A stretch of 64,000 nucleotides of DNA from Oreocharis arfaki (GCA_013398015.1 VZRR01006572.1:248001-312000), one strand, 5' to 3'; numbered from the stretch's first letter, positions 39,793 through 52,725 are shown. Numbers and translations are program-made. The notes: generated by a model from the letters alone, not told the origin.

Positions 39793-41278
39793 TTAAAATT
39801 GTCACCTCCACAGCTCTTCACCAGATCAGTAACACTGAATAAAGTCACCATTTAATGGAAGTCTGACCCTGGTTTATGTGAGTATAACTCACATAGTCTC
39901 AGCTCCAGTGAAAATTTCTAAGATTTTCTGAGAGTTCCATGACTGGATAATAACATAGAATAATGGATAATTTCATAGATTGCAGAGCAAGCAATAATAT
40001 ATTATTTCTTATGTCCATTCACTACATTTCTAGATAATTTAAATTTTCTACCTATTTACACCTATATGTTTCAATTCTTTTTTCCACATTATCACTCTAT
40101 ACTCTGACCTAAAAATCACAATAATGTACCAGTAATGGAGAGTAGTTTCATTATTGGTTTGGAGACACTGAGGCAAGGTCTGGCCATACCTTAAAAAATA
40201 ATGGAATCTAACATATAGTTATTTAAGGTGGTATTGAGTATGTGATAGGAAGTTTCATAAAGAAAAAAAATTCTTCCCGAATTCCAACATCTTGGGAAAG
40301 CAGTAAAATATTCTCAATGAACAATTTATAAGTCGAAATAACTAAAATTGTAAGATGTGAAATAAAATTTGTGTCCCAAGTATTTGTCATTATGCTTAAA
40401 CTACAGGATTACCATATGCATAAAAACATGATATTAATTAAAGGACTTTTTCATGAAGAAATGTATTTTTCAACATATCTTTCATCTACATGAGGACATT
40501 TGACTGTTCATTCTATTACAAAGTAGTAAGACTGAAATGTACCTCAGCTTTTTTTTTCCCAGTGTTTTAAATAGCTTCTCTATTTGTGCTGAACTATAAG
40601 ATTTGAAATGAAGCACCTTGAGAAACTATTGAATGAGACTTCATGCCTTAGTACTTTTTCTGATAGAAAGATGTCCTTCTTGCATTGTTTTTATAATGCT
40701 GGAAAAGCTTCTAAGGCGGCATAAAATATTTAAAGTTTTTTTCCATTAAACACTTCAGTTTTGCTTAAAATGGTGCTCAGACACCTTCACCCCTCCACTG
40801 AAAACTATTCCTGTACATTATACCCCACAGCTATCTCTGAAAAATAAACCTAGGAAAAGAATCTTTATTTATAAATTCATCTGTCTTTCAAGTCAATCAC
40901 GTCTATAAAAATTCACTGTCTGCTGGCACTCTGCTTTCCTTGATTTGTAAATGCCCTCTTGGTCTCTGCTGCCATACGCAGAAGAGTGGCAACCAATTTT
41001 AAAAGACGAATTCCATTTTGTAGGAAAACATGTTTGTCAAGTTTTCTATCTTGCCAAGATCAAATTTTGCTTTTCATTTTTTGTCGCTGGCTCAGAGTAT
41101 AATTATGAGAAGGGAACTCTTTCAAATTGGATCTAATTATTCCAATAAAAACTTGGAACTTGAAATCCTAAGAAATTACCTTTTTTAAAAAAAAATGTAT
41201 GAGCAAAATTGCAATCTATTTAAGCAGTAATCATTTTGTGTCCATTGTCAATTGAAGTGAAGGTTGATACAGGTTAAA
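39793..41278. other. AT-rich unique DNA
   Basis: No gene or recognised repeat is seen before the CR1 fragment at 41279. Confidence 0.45.
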
Positions 41279-41536
41279 CATCATAGAATCATAGAATATC
41301 TGCAGTTGGAAGGGACCCATAGGGTCATGAAAGTCTGACTCCTGGCCCTGCACAACACCATCCCCAAGAATCACACCATGTGCCTGAGAGCATTGTCCAA
41401 GTGCTTCTTGAGCTCTGCCAGGCTTGGTGCTGTGACCACATCCCTGGGGAGCCTGTTCCAGTGCCCAACCACCCTCTGGGTGAAGAACTTTTTCTTAATT
41501 TCTAGCCTAAAACTCCTGACACATCTTCATTCCAGT
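41279..41536 (-). mobile_element. CR1 3' fragment, about 258 bp, of a different subfamily from the next copy
   Basis: The left edge has catcatagaatcatagaat, two perfect CR1 tail units in reverse, then ttggaagggaccca. This is followed by the conserved 3' UTR blocks gccaggcttggtgctgtgacc, ggggagcctgttccagtgcc and ggtgaagaactttttc. It carries a cacaacaccatccccaagaatcac block absent from the 42.3-kb copy, hence another subfamily. Truncation occurs soon after the tcctaatatc-like box. The internal open frame is incidental. Confidence 0.9.
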
Positions 41537-42343
41537 TATGTTTGCTTGCTTTTAATGAAGAAAATTCAATGTTTTTAGACAGGAGAGAGAATAAATAATT
41601 CGTCGGTTTCCTCATAACTGCATAGGAGTTTGAGAGTTTTATATGATCGGGATGTTCAAAATGTGCATATTTATGTTTTGCAGTGAACTTCTCTGTTAAT
41701 TCCTGCAGATAATCTAAAATACCTACATAAAAAAATCTGTAGTTTCATAATACTTTTTCTTCTCGTAAAGAAACAAGGTTATATTTTGAAGAATTTGATT
41801 GAAATACAGATTACAAGACATTATGTGGTGAGTTTATGTTTTTAAGTTAAAGAGCAAAAAGCAAATATGAACTGGAGTCTAAGATAGTTTTATAGAGGTA
41901 TAGAGTCTATCAGGCTCTTACTAGTTGTATCTGACCATGTAAACCTCAAATTTCTCTTTTAGGTTAGTCCCCCATCAAGGTATAGCAAGGAGGTATAAAA
42001 CGGCTTCTATCCCAATATTGCCTCTAAGATCTCATTTTTGTGTCATGAAAGACACAGGTGAGAAGTAGCTTTAAGCTCTAAGGCGCTAAGCAAGTGCACC
42101 CATAAGAAACCACCATGTAGAGGTCTGACCTTGGGGATTACTGCCTCGGTGGTGTCATGTCTAGAAAGCGGGTGTTGGGTGAGAAACTTCCACTTGTAGA
42201 CCTGATGAAACTTGTGTTTTCTGTCACGCCCAGATCAGAATCTAGAACTTGAGCTGTGTAACTAAAAGTTTTAGCTCTTCTAGACAACTGCCAGGCTCTG
42301 TTGAATTTGGTGGGGTATGTGCCAACAGGCCGGAGGAAAAAAA
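41537..42343. other. Spacer between two CR1 copies
   Basis: Unique-looking sequence. It becomes GC-richer after about 42100, where an unrecognised older repeat may lie. A ggtataaaacgg string near 41990 looks TATA-like, but nothing else supports a promoter. Confidence 0.4.
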
Positions 42344-44280
42344 AATCATACAACCAGAGGATGGTTTGGGTTAGAAGGGACCTTAAAGATCATCTAGTTC
42401 CAACCTCCTGCCATGGGCAGGCACCCGGTCCACTAAAACAGCTTGCTCAAACCCCTCATCCAGCCTGGCTTTGAACACCTCCAGGGATAGGGCATCCACA
42501 ACTTCTCTGGTCAACCTCTTCCAGTGCCTCACCACTTTCACAGTAAAGAATTGCTTCCTGATGTCTAATCTAAACCTACTCTTTTTTAGTCTAAAAATGT
42601 TTCCCATGTCCTGTCAGTACATACTCTCGTACAAATAGTCTTGCCCCATCTTTTCTGTAGCTTTCCTTCTGGTACTGGAAGGCCTCAATGAGGTCACCCT
42701 GAAGCCTTCTCTTCTCCAGGCTCAACAGTCTCTTCCCTCATAGGAGAGGTGCTCGATCCCTCTGTTCAACTTGGTGGCTCCCTCTGGATTTGCTCTGACA
42801 GGCTGATGTCCTTTCTGTGTTGGGTGCCCCAGAGCTGGATGCAGCACTACAGGTTGGGTCCCACCAGAGCAGAGCAGAGGGGCAGAATCCCCTCTCTCAT
42901 TGTGCTGCCCGTGCTGCTTTGGACCTACATTTGTATTTCTGGGCTGTGAGTGCACATGGCTGGGTCATATCCAGCCTTTCCTCCACCAATACCCACAAGT
43001 CCTTCTCGGGATGGCTGCTCTCTACCTGTTCATCCCCAGCCTGTACTGATACTGGGGGTTTCCCTGACCCAGATGCAACACCTTGAACTCGGTCTTGTTA
43101 AACTCATGAGATTCCCATGAGTCCACTTCTTGAGCTTGTCTAGGTCCCTCTGGATGGCATCCCATCCTTCAGGTGTCTCAACTGCATCATTCAGCTTGGT
43201 GTCATCAGCAAATTTGATGAGGCTGCACTTTAAGATATTGCATAGTGCTGGTCCCAATATGGACACCTGAAGGACACCACAGATGTCCATTGGACTTTGA
43301 GCTGTTGACCACTACCCTCTGGATGCAACTGTCCAACCATTTCCTTATCCACCTAACAGTCCCCTCATCAAATCCATCTGTCTCCAATTTACAGAGAAGG
43401 ATGTTGTGGGGACCATGTCGAAGTCCTTACAGAAGTCCAGATAAATGACATCTGTAACCCTTCCTTTGTTCACTGATGTCGTCACTCCATCATAGAAGGA
43501 CTCACTCTTAGTGAAGCTGTGCTGGCTGTCTCAAATCACCTCCCTGTCCACCATGTGCCTTAGCATAGCTTCTAGGAGGATTTGTTCCATCATCTTCCCG
43601 GGCACAGAGGTAAGGCTGACAGGTTGATAGTTCGAGATCCTTCTTTCTGTCCTTTTAGAGATGGGTACGATGTTTCCCTTTTTTCAGTCACCTGGGGCTT
43701 CACTTGGAATGCCACAACTTTTCAAATATCATGGAGAGTGGCTTGGCAACTACATCAGCCAGTTCCCTCAGGATAATGGGATGCACTTCATCAGGTCCCA
43801 TAGACTAGGGTAGATCCAGGTTCCTCAGGTGGTCATAAATCTGATCTTTACTCACAGTAGGAAGCACTCTGCTCCCCCGGTCCTCATCCTGCTGTCACAT
43901 TTTGCTACCCCAGTCCCCTTCCTGCTGTTCATCCACTTGAGGGCTATGGGAAGAGAGGCTACTGCTGAAGACTGAGTAAAAAATTTTTGAATACCTCAGC
44001 CTGCTCCTCATCCATTGTTACCAGTTTTCCAGCATTGTTTATCAGGTGGGGGTACACCTCCTTTTACCTTCGTTTTCTGGTTAACATACTTGTAGAAGCC
44101 CTTTCTATTATTCTTTACGTGTCTTGCCAGGTTCAGTTCCAGTTTCACCTTGTCCTAGTTTCTACTTCCTGTGCAGTTACTTCTTTCCCTTTACTTTAAC
44201 CAGGACGTTTGACTCAGTCATGCAAATCTCTTGCCTTTCTTGCCCAAAATCTTGTTGCTCAGTAAAGATGTGGAATAGAA
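42344..44280 (-). mobile_element. CR1 LINE, about 1.94 kb, 5'-truncated, with reverse-transcriptase remnants
   Basis: This is the longest CR1 in the window. It runs from the reversed tail (aatcatacaaccagagg, tttgggttagaaggga) through the 3' UTR into the reverse-transcriptase part of ORF2. On the minus strand the catalytic box FADDTKL is intact at 43212-43192, followed by a DLDKLKKW-like stretch. Upstream of it a WLDSCIQRVVVN segment matches the CR1 region before the SGVPQG box. These pieces lie in different frames separated by stops, so the copy is a pseudogene. The right end, near 44280, matches the CR1 text around ttaaccagga and cttgcctttcttgccc. Endonuclease and ORF1 are missing. Its similarity to the consensus is better than that of the 23.2-kb copy. 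Confidence 0.92.
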
Positions 44281-45365
44281 AACAAACTCATCTCATGACC
44301 TACTGGGTAGATATGGAAAATTAATATGCTTCAGTTTATTAAGATGGACTGGCTAAAAAAAAAGCTGGCTGCTCTCCTTGGTTCATTTGTTCCTCCTGGG
44401 ACTTTTCAAGCTATATGATTGCTGCCTTTCTTTAATCTGTCAGCAGTCTAATTACCAAAACAGTTAATTGACAAGTAGAGTAAGCTCAGAAGTATCTACT
44501 CATCAGAAAGTTGTTGATATTTCTCATCACTTATTTTTTGCTACTTCCTCGAATATATATTCTCTACTTGGATATAGACAATGTGAGATGCACACAGTGG
44601 CTTTGATAGCGATGTAGGATTCATCTCGACCAACCTGAGATATTCCTAGTGGAACTAATTGACTAGACTGACCTCTAATGCATAGATAAACCATCGTTAT
44701 TACGAACATCTCAGACGAGTCCAGTGAATCATGCTTGTAAGTACCTGTTTTTCTCAACTGGTTTTAAAGGTGAATATAATTAGCCTGTACAAAAATGCTG
44801 TTTATTCCAAAGTTAATGAACACAAATTTGATTTCAAATGTGTCTGCTGTCTCTCAGTTAATTCCAGCTCTGGGCTTTGACAGGTGATATACGAAAAAAG
44901 AACACGTTCCAAGTGCAGGAAAAGTGGGACAAATTTCCAGCATTTTTAGGTGTCTCAGAAAACATCGTCTTATTTAGCATAATGTGTTTTGTAAACCATT
45001 TAAAAAAAAAAAGTCTGAATCTTCTTATCCACCAGGATCTTCCAGCCATCCCTGTAGGATATACAGGGATAGGATAACATCTAACTCAGCTTCTTGCTTG
45101 CAGGCTTTCAGTGTTGTTCACTGTTGGAAAAGCAACAGCTTCTCTTGGAAGCTCCTTAAAAAAAGTCGTTCTGGGACCTATTTTTCACAAAAAGTCTATC
45201 CAGTAGAAGAGGGATAAGTTAATGCTATTTAGACAATTTAATTCACGTGCTGATAATATTAAACCCCAATGTGTATCTGGATAGCTCCCTTGGCTGCCAG
45301 TGTCTTCTCATGAAAGAATAATACCAAAGTCATGTCATCTGTCCAAAATGTAACATAAAAATCTC
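44281..45365. other. AT-rich unique DNA
   Basis: No gene or recognised repeat is seen. There is a short A run near 45001. Confidence 0.45.
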
Positions 45366-45436
45366 ATATATATATATATATATATGTATAAACAGAAATA
45401 TAAATTTTAAATATATATATATATGTATATATATAC
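45366..45436. repeat. Compound AT microsatellite
   Basis: (AT)10 at 45366-45385, a short A/T-rich spacer, then a second AT run from 45411 with one tatgta interruption. It is self-complementary and could form hairpins or cruciforms. Confidence 0.95.
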
Positions 45437-48400
45437 ATAAATTATAATTCTTGCAAAACTTTTATTACTCACAGCAAGAGTAATTTTTTTCAGTCTTACT
45501 CTCTGGCCTGAAAGCATAGTAAGCAGGCAAGTCTGTAATAACTTTTGTATTATGGGACAAGTCTTCATCTGATATACAAAGAATTTCATACAAGGTTTAA
45601 TTTTTGTCTTGCCACATGAACAAATACTTTTTAACCTCCCTTGATTTTCGTATTTTAAAGATATTCTTCTCAGGAGGTGATAAAATGCTTGTAAACAACC
45701 TGAAACACTTGAAAGTAATATAATAATTAATGATAAATAAATATAATCATAACTTAGGTGATTTTTTGCAGTATTGAGGATTTTTCTTTGGCTGTGATTT
45801 TGCTTCTGATGAATTTCTTATCTATCTGTAGCTGACATACACCATTTTTTGGACTCATGAAACACATTTTCTTTAAACCATGTCCTGGTTTCTCTGTCTC
45901 TCAAAGGTAGTTCTCTGGGGTGGACAGCTGTTCAGCTTGTTTCTGCTTATAATGAGAATGTCATCTCTCTTTTCTGTTATCCAAGGGATATTTTTCCACA
46001 GTTTTCCTCCCCCTGAAAATTTCCAGTTGCTGATAATATTCCACATGTCACTCTAGTGCTAATGTATACCCTTGTGAGATTTGAGTCCAATATGATCTAG
46101 ACCTGGGAGAATTTTGTTTATGTATAGACTTTGCTTTGAAAAAGTATAAAAGCAGCTTATATTTTCAGAACATATGCCACCCTGAGACGTCATGAATTTC
46201 TTGCTATTATTTCCCTTAATTTCTCAGTCAGAAGTCCAGATCATGTGGGGAAATTCTGAAAACACATTAGTAGACCTGCCCAAAACTTGCAGAGGAAATG
46301 CATTCATTAAAGTGTTATTTTTTTTGATCAAACTACTGCTACTGACGGTAGATTACTAAAGTCAACTAGAAGGTGAAGGTGTGTTTTCTAAGAATACATC
46401 CTAGCTATGTTTCAAATTTTATATTCTCTTAATATTCCATAATCTGTAGTGTCTTAATTGATTATTTTTTTCAAGTGATGAAACTTATCATTAATCAATA
46501 GAACAAAATTTACGCCATAAGAGGATTTGGATTTGGAGCAGGTTTTTTTTGTTTGTTTTGTGTGGTTTCTTGTTTGGTTGGTTATTTTTTTTGCAAACAT
46601 TTACATTTGCTCGATTAATCCAAAGGTACAAAGATGGTCCCTGAGGCAGAGTAGATGGAAAGCTGAACACTGCAAAAGCAAAGGAGCATGCAGGATCCCT
46701 TGTCTTGCAGCCTGAACCTCAAAATTTAGCTTGATTATCTGCTAAATTTATTTATGGATTTATGAACATAGTCTTCCTTGTGATCTTACCCTGAAATGGT
46801 AGGCTATCTTTGACTGAGGTAGTTATTTTACTAAGATAATTAACATAGCAGCATTCCTGCTTAAGTGCGCTTGCTTTCAAAATTTTAATAACTATTATTA
46901 AAAGTGTCTAAAGAAAAAATGCAACATGAGTCACAGAGCTATTGGTAAATTTTTGAAATATATTCATATATTTTAGAACATCTTTTTAGATTATACCAAA
47001 GTGTTTTGGTATTCAATGATAAGGTATTTGTGATCATTCTTCAGTTTAATCTTCTGAAATGTTAGTAAACGCCCAGGATAATACTTCTTTTGTGGCTGAC
47101 ACAGTGAAAAAGGTGTTGGAAGCCTGAAGCTGAATGAGGTGGAAAGACAGTACCTAATTCTATTTTCTCCAGATTTCCCCCCTACTCCTCTTGCATTCAT
47201 TTATGAGATTTATAGCTTCTTTTTAAGCAGTGTATACCTCCTATATATTTCTACTTCACAGGATTATATCTCCAGCATTATAATCTTTATCCATGCAGGA
47301 GCTCTGCCTTCCTGGTCATGAGATACTACAGAAAATGAAAAAGTGAACATTTCTGGCTTGAGGCTATTCTGATGACTGTGAATGTCAGACTTATGAACAA
47401 ACACAGAATGAAAACATTCCTAATGAATCACAATCTGTCTAACAAACTTCACCTTTTATTGGATCAATTTCATTATCCTGACTATCATGCAACACTCCTC
47501 TCCAAAGCCCCAAAAGACAAACACAGACCTAACACCCTACCCCACAAAGAAAGCCTATCATTTTTTTCCACTCTTCTACTAATTTCCCTTTTTTCTACTT
47601 ATTTCACTTTCCAAAGGCTGCTTTGGAAAAGACTAAGTTGCCCTCTGATGGCAATAGCTTTGGACTTCTATTAAACATAACTTGTACAATTTTACAGTGC
47701 ATAGCTTTTAGAGCAATAGATAAAGAGTATTTAGATTTCTGCAGCTCCATAATTGCACTGTTATTCACCCTCTCCTGAAACTGTTTTCAACAAATTAATG
47801 TTTGACTTTCATATGTAGGATCTCTTATAACTCAAAGTAGCTAAAGAAAATACCTAAACTTTCTAAACTAATCTGTATTTTATTTTTCCTGACATCAAGG
47901 AGTCTCTTCTGTTCATCCATAGCAGCCTCCTTTGTGGAGCTAATTAGATTTTAATTATGCCATTCCTCAACCAATATCCCATCCTTCCCATAAACTGAGA
48001 TTCCTGCAGCTTAAATATGAATTCATAATGTTAAGACTGGAAAGTTCTTGTTGATTTTTTTTACTAAGATTGTGATATTTAAATTCCAACATGCATCAAG
48101 ATTTAATAATGCCTGAAAATGCACACAAATACTTTATTTTTCAATAAACCTCAATTTCATTTAATCTCTGGTTAAGGTCCAGAGTTTAGATACCTAAGGC
48201 TTAGGTACCTGTCTTCCACGACCCAGGTCTATTATGTGTTTTCAGCGTGTGCCAATTGCATTAATTGGACAAGATTTTGAGGTATGTCACTAGGGAGGTC
48301 ACCCCTCATACACAGGAGATCAGAGAACAAAACATGCAGTCAGGACAAAGGAGACTGAACTTCAGTTCCTCCTGGTCAGGAGTTTCAAACTCAAATCTCT

Positions 48401-49760
48401 TGTGAGTTTAGGTTATGGGATGAGAAATATGTGTTTCCTATTCCATAATAAAACAAAGAAAATAAAGGGTTGCTGAGATAAAAAGGCTAAATGAGTGTTG
48501 TCTTCCTGCTGAAAAAAAAAGATTTTTTTTTAGTTGTGTAAGCACAAATTCAAGTATTTTCTTCGAAGTTTGTTTAGTCATTTACATCCTTTACCTGGAA
48601 AATGCTATGAAAAAAGGTACACTTTTCTAAGCCTATGTGTAGAAACACTGTTATTAAGCCTATGCTCAAAAACGGGTACTATTTTCATTAGTCTTGAAAA
48701 TGAAAACCTTTTCTGCTCCTGATATCCTAGGAGATGTCCAGTGAAGGGTTCTGGGCTGTGGACTGGGAGAAGGTGTTCAATGGCAACAGTGGGACTCTCT
48801 AAATCCTTCCAAGTGAAATGTTCAGATCCTGAATCCAGCCTGCAATGATGTGAGTAAAGTATTTGGCTTCATCACAAACATTTTAGCACAGTATTCCTAG
48901 ATATCACAGAAGAATACAATTTTTTAGGATGAAGTCCAATTAAGAGATGCATTATGATTAAGAAATTTGAGGGCAGTATTGTGGATTGCCTGTAATAAAG
49001 TGTAAGGTGGTAGAGGGGGAAGAAAAATATACAAATAGGAGAATGAGGCTCCAGCCATTAGCAACACATGATTGGCATTTTGATGGAAATTATGAAAACC
49101 TCACATTAATCGGCCCAACATGATCTCACCTTCTCTGCTATAATTGTTTACTTTTCCAGAACTACTCTTTGTTCAGAATCAAGAGAGATCAGAGCTAAGA
49201 CTCTTGTGTGGGTAGGGATTAATGATGTGTAAAGGTTAGAAGACCAGACAAGCATTTTATTATCTGAGTTGCACCTGGAAGTTTAGGAAGTTAAGGTAGT
49301 TTTGCTGAAAAACCTGGAAATCTAAGTGCTGCTCAGCATCAGTAGTGTGGTTCTTGCCCCACTCCCACAGCTGTCTGTGGCAAAGGCCAGCAGATCTGCA
49401 GCATTTTATTTAGTAAACTCTTATTCTTTGAGTATTTATGTGTTAGGTGCTTTTATGGGAAGCGAAGAGCCACTTTTCCCCTCAGTTTTTCTGAAGGGTA
49501 GCACTTTCTACATTGAACTTTTGCAAAATGAGATCTAGGAAATCTCCATCTTCCCTGTCATGCTTTGTTACAAGCAATAGCTTTCCTTGCTATTTCCTTC
49601 ACCCCTTGAAATGGCTGGATCTGTACAGAGCCTGATTGTGCAGCTGGGAGGTAGGAAAACTTGTTACAGCTTGGTACTCAGGGGAAACAAAAGAAGGTCA
49701 TGCAGGATGTTTTCCAAAATTATCTACTCAGTATGAAGGAACGCCTTGTTTATTCAGTCA
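45437..49760. other. AT-rich stretch without genes
   Basis: It contains a T/G-rich low-complexity patch at 46541-46592 and an A9-ga-T9 inverted repeat near 48512-48531. Otherwise there are only short chance frames. Confidence 0.45.
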
Positions 49761-50478
49761 TGTTGCACGTAACAGGATTTAAAATGAAACAGATTCAGAT
49801 GTAGAAAAATTATTCAAATTTATTAAAAAGTTTATAAAAGAAATTATTAAACTGTATTTAACGATAAAGATTCTCCGTTGCAGTTTCTGTATCTAAGCGA
49901 GCCTCAAACCTGACTAACAGGCCAAAAAAAAAAATTTAGGGATTGGTATATCTTTGGGAGAGCTTGGAACCACAGTTGCCTGACTTCTGTTTTGGAAGGC
50001 ATTTACCAAAGTCATTCATGTTAAGGTTTGGGGCAAGTCTTTTCTTCTTCAGGCCCAGATAATATTATCTGCATTTCTCTTTCTTATCTATTTCCTGTAA
50101 TTTCCTGTGACTTAGCACCAGGATATTATCTTCCAGCACAGGAAACCAAATCCTTTTCTTTCTCTCTTCTTAAGTCTCTTGATTAATATCTGTGCACCTC
50201 AATTAGCATATTCCTGGATTCAGGCTTCTTTCTTCTGTTATTGACTTCTGAGAAGAAACTGGTAAAATAATGTTATGAGAAATGTTTATGCATGGTTTTC
50301 TTACTGGATGCATAGTTACTTTTTTTCTCTAAGCTTTATGTAAATATTAAACATGAGATAGCAGATGGTAAAACTGAGAATGGGTTGCTCTGAATAACAA
50401 TCCCCCACCCTCCACTCCCGTAGTTTTAGGGGGAACCTCAGGGGGCCTGCCTATTGCAGTTCCAAAACAGAAACTGCA
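49761..50478 (-). mobile_element. Probable solo LTR, about 718 bp, with near-perfect target duplication
   Basis: Read on the minus strand it starts TGCAGTTTCTGTTTTGG and ends CCTGTTACGTGCAACA. An AATAAA on the minus strand at 49824-49819 lies 58 bases before the 3' end, a normal LTR spacing. The flanking 5-mers are agtca (left, 49756-49760) and tgtca (right, 50479-50483), four of five identical, fitting a 5-bp target duplication. A GC-rich block near 50400-50450 sits near the 5' end in sense orientation. No internal retroviral genes adjoin it. I recognise the type of sequence rather than the exact family. Confidence 0.6.
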
Positions 50479-52061
50479 TGTCAAGACACTGATTCCCATT
50501 AGCTACCAGTTTGTAACTATGATATGTTCAATCTGTCAAAAGAAAATGCTTTAGAATCACACAAGTTAATAAAACTTCTAAAATTTCATTTACTTGTTTC
50601 TGCATTTGTAATTAGAAGCATGTGCTTTCATTCATCTCTCTCTTCAGAATACGCTGCTGAGAGCTTAGCCTTCTCTTTGACTGTCTTCCTCTGCTAGAAT
50701 ATGTGAGTGGTTTAGTCTTGTTTCTGGAGAAGTCTTTGTCAAGAATAGAAATGTTTTGATCACTAGTATGGATTGGAAACAAAAAATTCATGAACTTCAT
50801 TTGTGTTGACAATGTCTGAAACCAATTCCAGGAGCATGAAGCAAAATACAAAGAGGTCTTTGATCCCTTTGAAGATTTAAACAGGCAATGGCTGTCACAA
50901 CTTGTTTTTTACTCATGAGCTGTTCATCATATGAAGATTTTAAATCTTGTATAGCGGCAAAATGTCTGCTTGGATTTTTTTTTTTAACAGCTTAATAATG
51001 GATCCTTTTAAAATTATTTTATCCCGATACAACTGCTACTCTTTAGTCTCTTCATGTTGAGTACTCATATGTTCGACTACTGTGGAGGCAGTGTTCTACC
51101 CTACCTTGCAACCCTCTGTTGACACTGTCCGGTGTTCAGTTCTGGTGATTTACCAGTGTCATCATGAAATATCAGGATGTTGAAATTTGATTTATATGTG
51201 ACAGACCCAGTCTGAAGCTTGCTTCTGCACATGATATTTTCATTCATATTTGGCCTTACTTGAAGAATGCCCTGACCCACTTTGGAAGTGTGTCACTATG
51301 CAAAAAACCAGCCAGTGACTACTAGGCTAAGAAAAGACATGAATTTACATTTCAACACCTCATCACCCTGCACTTCCCCCAGACTGAAGTCCTACTACCT
51401 GTTGATGCTTTTTTCTGCAGGTTCTGACATCTCAGGCTGTGGTCAGAGCCTGGATCTTCTTCCTGCTCATTCCCCTCTCTGCATATCCATCTCTGTCATG
51501 TTGAGCAATGTGTGTGAGACAAAAGGCTCTGGTCCCAGTCCTGGCATTTTGGCCTCTTACACCTCAGTCCAGCATTGAGAACTGCAGCACGAAACACTAG
51601 ATTGATTCTTTTCTAACACAAGCTGAAAATCTATGTGCTCAAAGAAAGCATTTAGTATCCTAGCCAAACTGACTTCTAGATATTAGAGAGGATTGAAAAC
51701 GGACACTTGTGCCAAAAGAAATACTTCTAGGAATCTGAGTCAACAGTTCCTTTTGAGGAAATCATCTCTCTCTTATCAAATTATTTGTAACACACAAGTA
51801 GTGACGCTATCAAACCATTTGGGTGATTTATCAACTTTAAAATTGCATTCCTTCTTATGTTGTTCCTCCCTTTTAAAAATAACAGTATGGATTTTTTTAT
51901 AATAATCTAGAGATCGAGAAAATAATTATCTTTTACCTCTTTTGAATTCATTATATATTTGTGGCACATTGACAGGTTCTCCATAGCCAGTTTTACTCAA
52001 TATTTGTTCAAATCGTTGAAACAAAAGTGGGAAACAGAGAAGAACTTTTACATTAGGGAGA
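50479..52061. other. AT-rich unique DNA
   Basis: There are short chance frames only. No recognised repeat is present. Confidence 0.45.
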
Positions 52062-52081
52062 AAACCAAACCAAACCAAACC
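52062..52081 (+). repeat. (AAACC)4 microsatellite
   Basis: Four perfect AAACC units within a slightly longer A/C-rich stretch. Confidence 0.95.
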
Positions 52082-52326
52082 ACTAAACCCCTACCTTAAA
52101 GATGTCTTGGCTTGAGAATCAACCAATATATAGTACCTAAATTGACTCTAATTTAATTAGTTTTCTTTAAAACCAAGGATATATCAAGGTCTGATTTCCC
52201 TGATATAGTATTCCTTCAAATAACCTCAAATCCTTTTATGGCTACTGAAGATATAGTAGCAATTCAGGTTTGTGCAAGGGGTATGTATGTTTTAGTCTGC
52301 GTGATGCATGTTTATTTTCATAAAGA

Positions 52327-52397
52327 GTAAAGATTCATATAAAAATTTTCTCCAATCTGAACCTCTTTGTTTNTGTAAAGATTCATATAAAAATTTT
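52327..52397. other. Single-N junction with duplicated flanks (probable assembly seam)
   Basis: The only ambiguous base in the window is the N at 52373. Positions 52327-52349 are repeated exactly at 52375-52397, and the 23 bases between the first copy and the N (52350-52372) are an exact copy of 52647-52669, inside the CR1 fragment 300 bp to the right. A duplicated flank plus misplaced downstream sequence beside one N looks like a contig join or gap-fill error rather than biology. An open frame crossing it should be ignored. Confidence 0.85.
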
Positions 52398-52554
52398 AAA
52401 AATCTGTGTGTGCTAGAATATCAGCTTTTATCAGAACCTTTAGCAGAAAAAGGGTTGTGGTCACCGGTTTTAGATGGAGAGGCAGTAGCTATTGTACTGA
52501 TTCATTCAAATGCGCGAAGCACTTCCTATTCCTCTTTCTTCTGCATATGCTGAA

Positions 52555-52725
52555 CCTTGATTCGGGTTGGAAAGGACCTCAGGAATTCTCTAGTCTATCC
52601 AACCTCCTACTCCAACCAGTGTCAAGGGGAAAAAGATGCTTCTTATCTCCAATCTGAACCTCTTTGTTTCAAGTTATGCAAGTTGTCTTCCATCCTCTTT
52701 CCATGAACCATGGTGAAGTAAAGTG
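52555..52725 (-). mobile_element. Short CR1-like 3' fragment
   Basis: It contains cgggttggaaaggacctcagg and atccaacctcctactcc near the left edge, matching the start of reversed CR1 3' UTRs. It then jumps to atctccaatctgaacctctttg and gttgtcttccatcctctttcc, which correspond to a later part of the UTR. The middle block is deleted. The right edge is uncertain. Confidence 0.65.

Noticed and set aside
45881..46080. TGTCCTGGTTTC string suggesting another LTR start
   Set aside because: Only about a dozen bases match. The following 150 bases show no LTR-like text and no matching end.
47430..47600. C-rich, A-rich stretch considered as a mitochondrial insertion
   Set aside because: I could not align it to any mitochondrial gene from memory, and its base skew alone is not enough.
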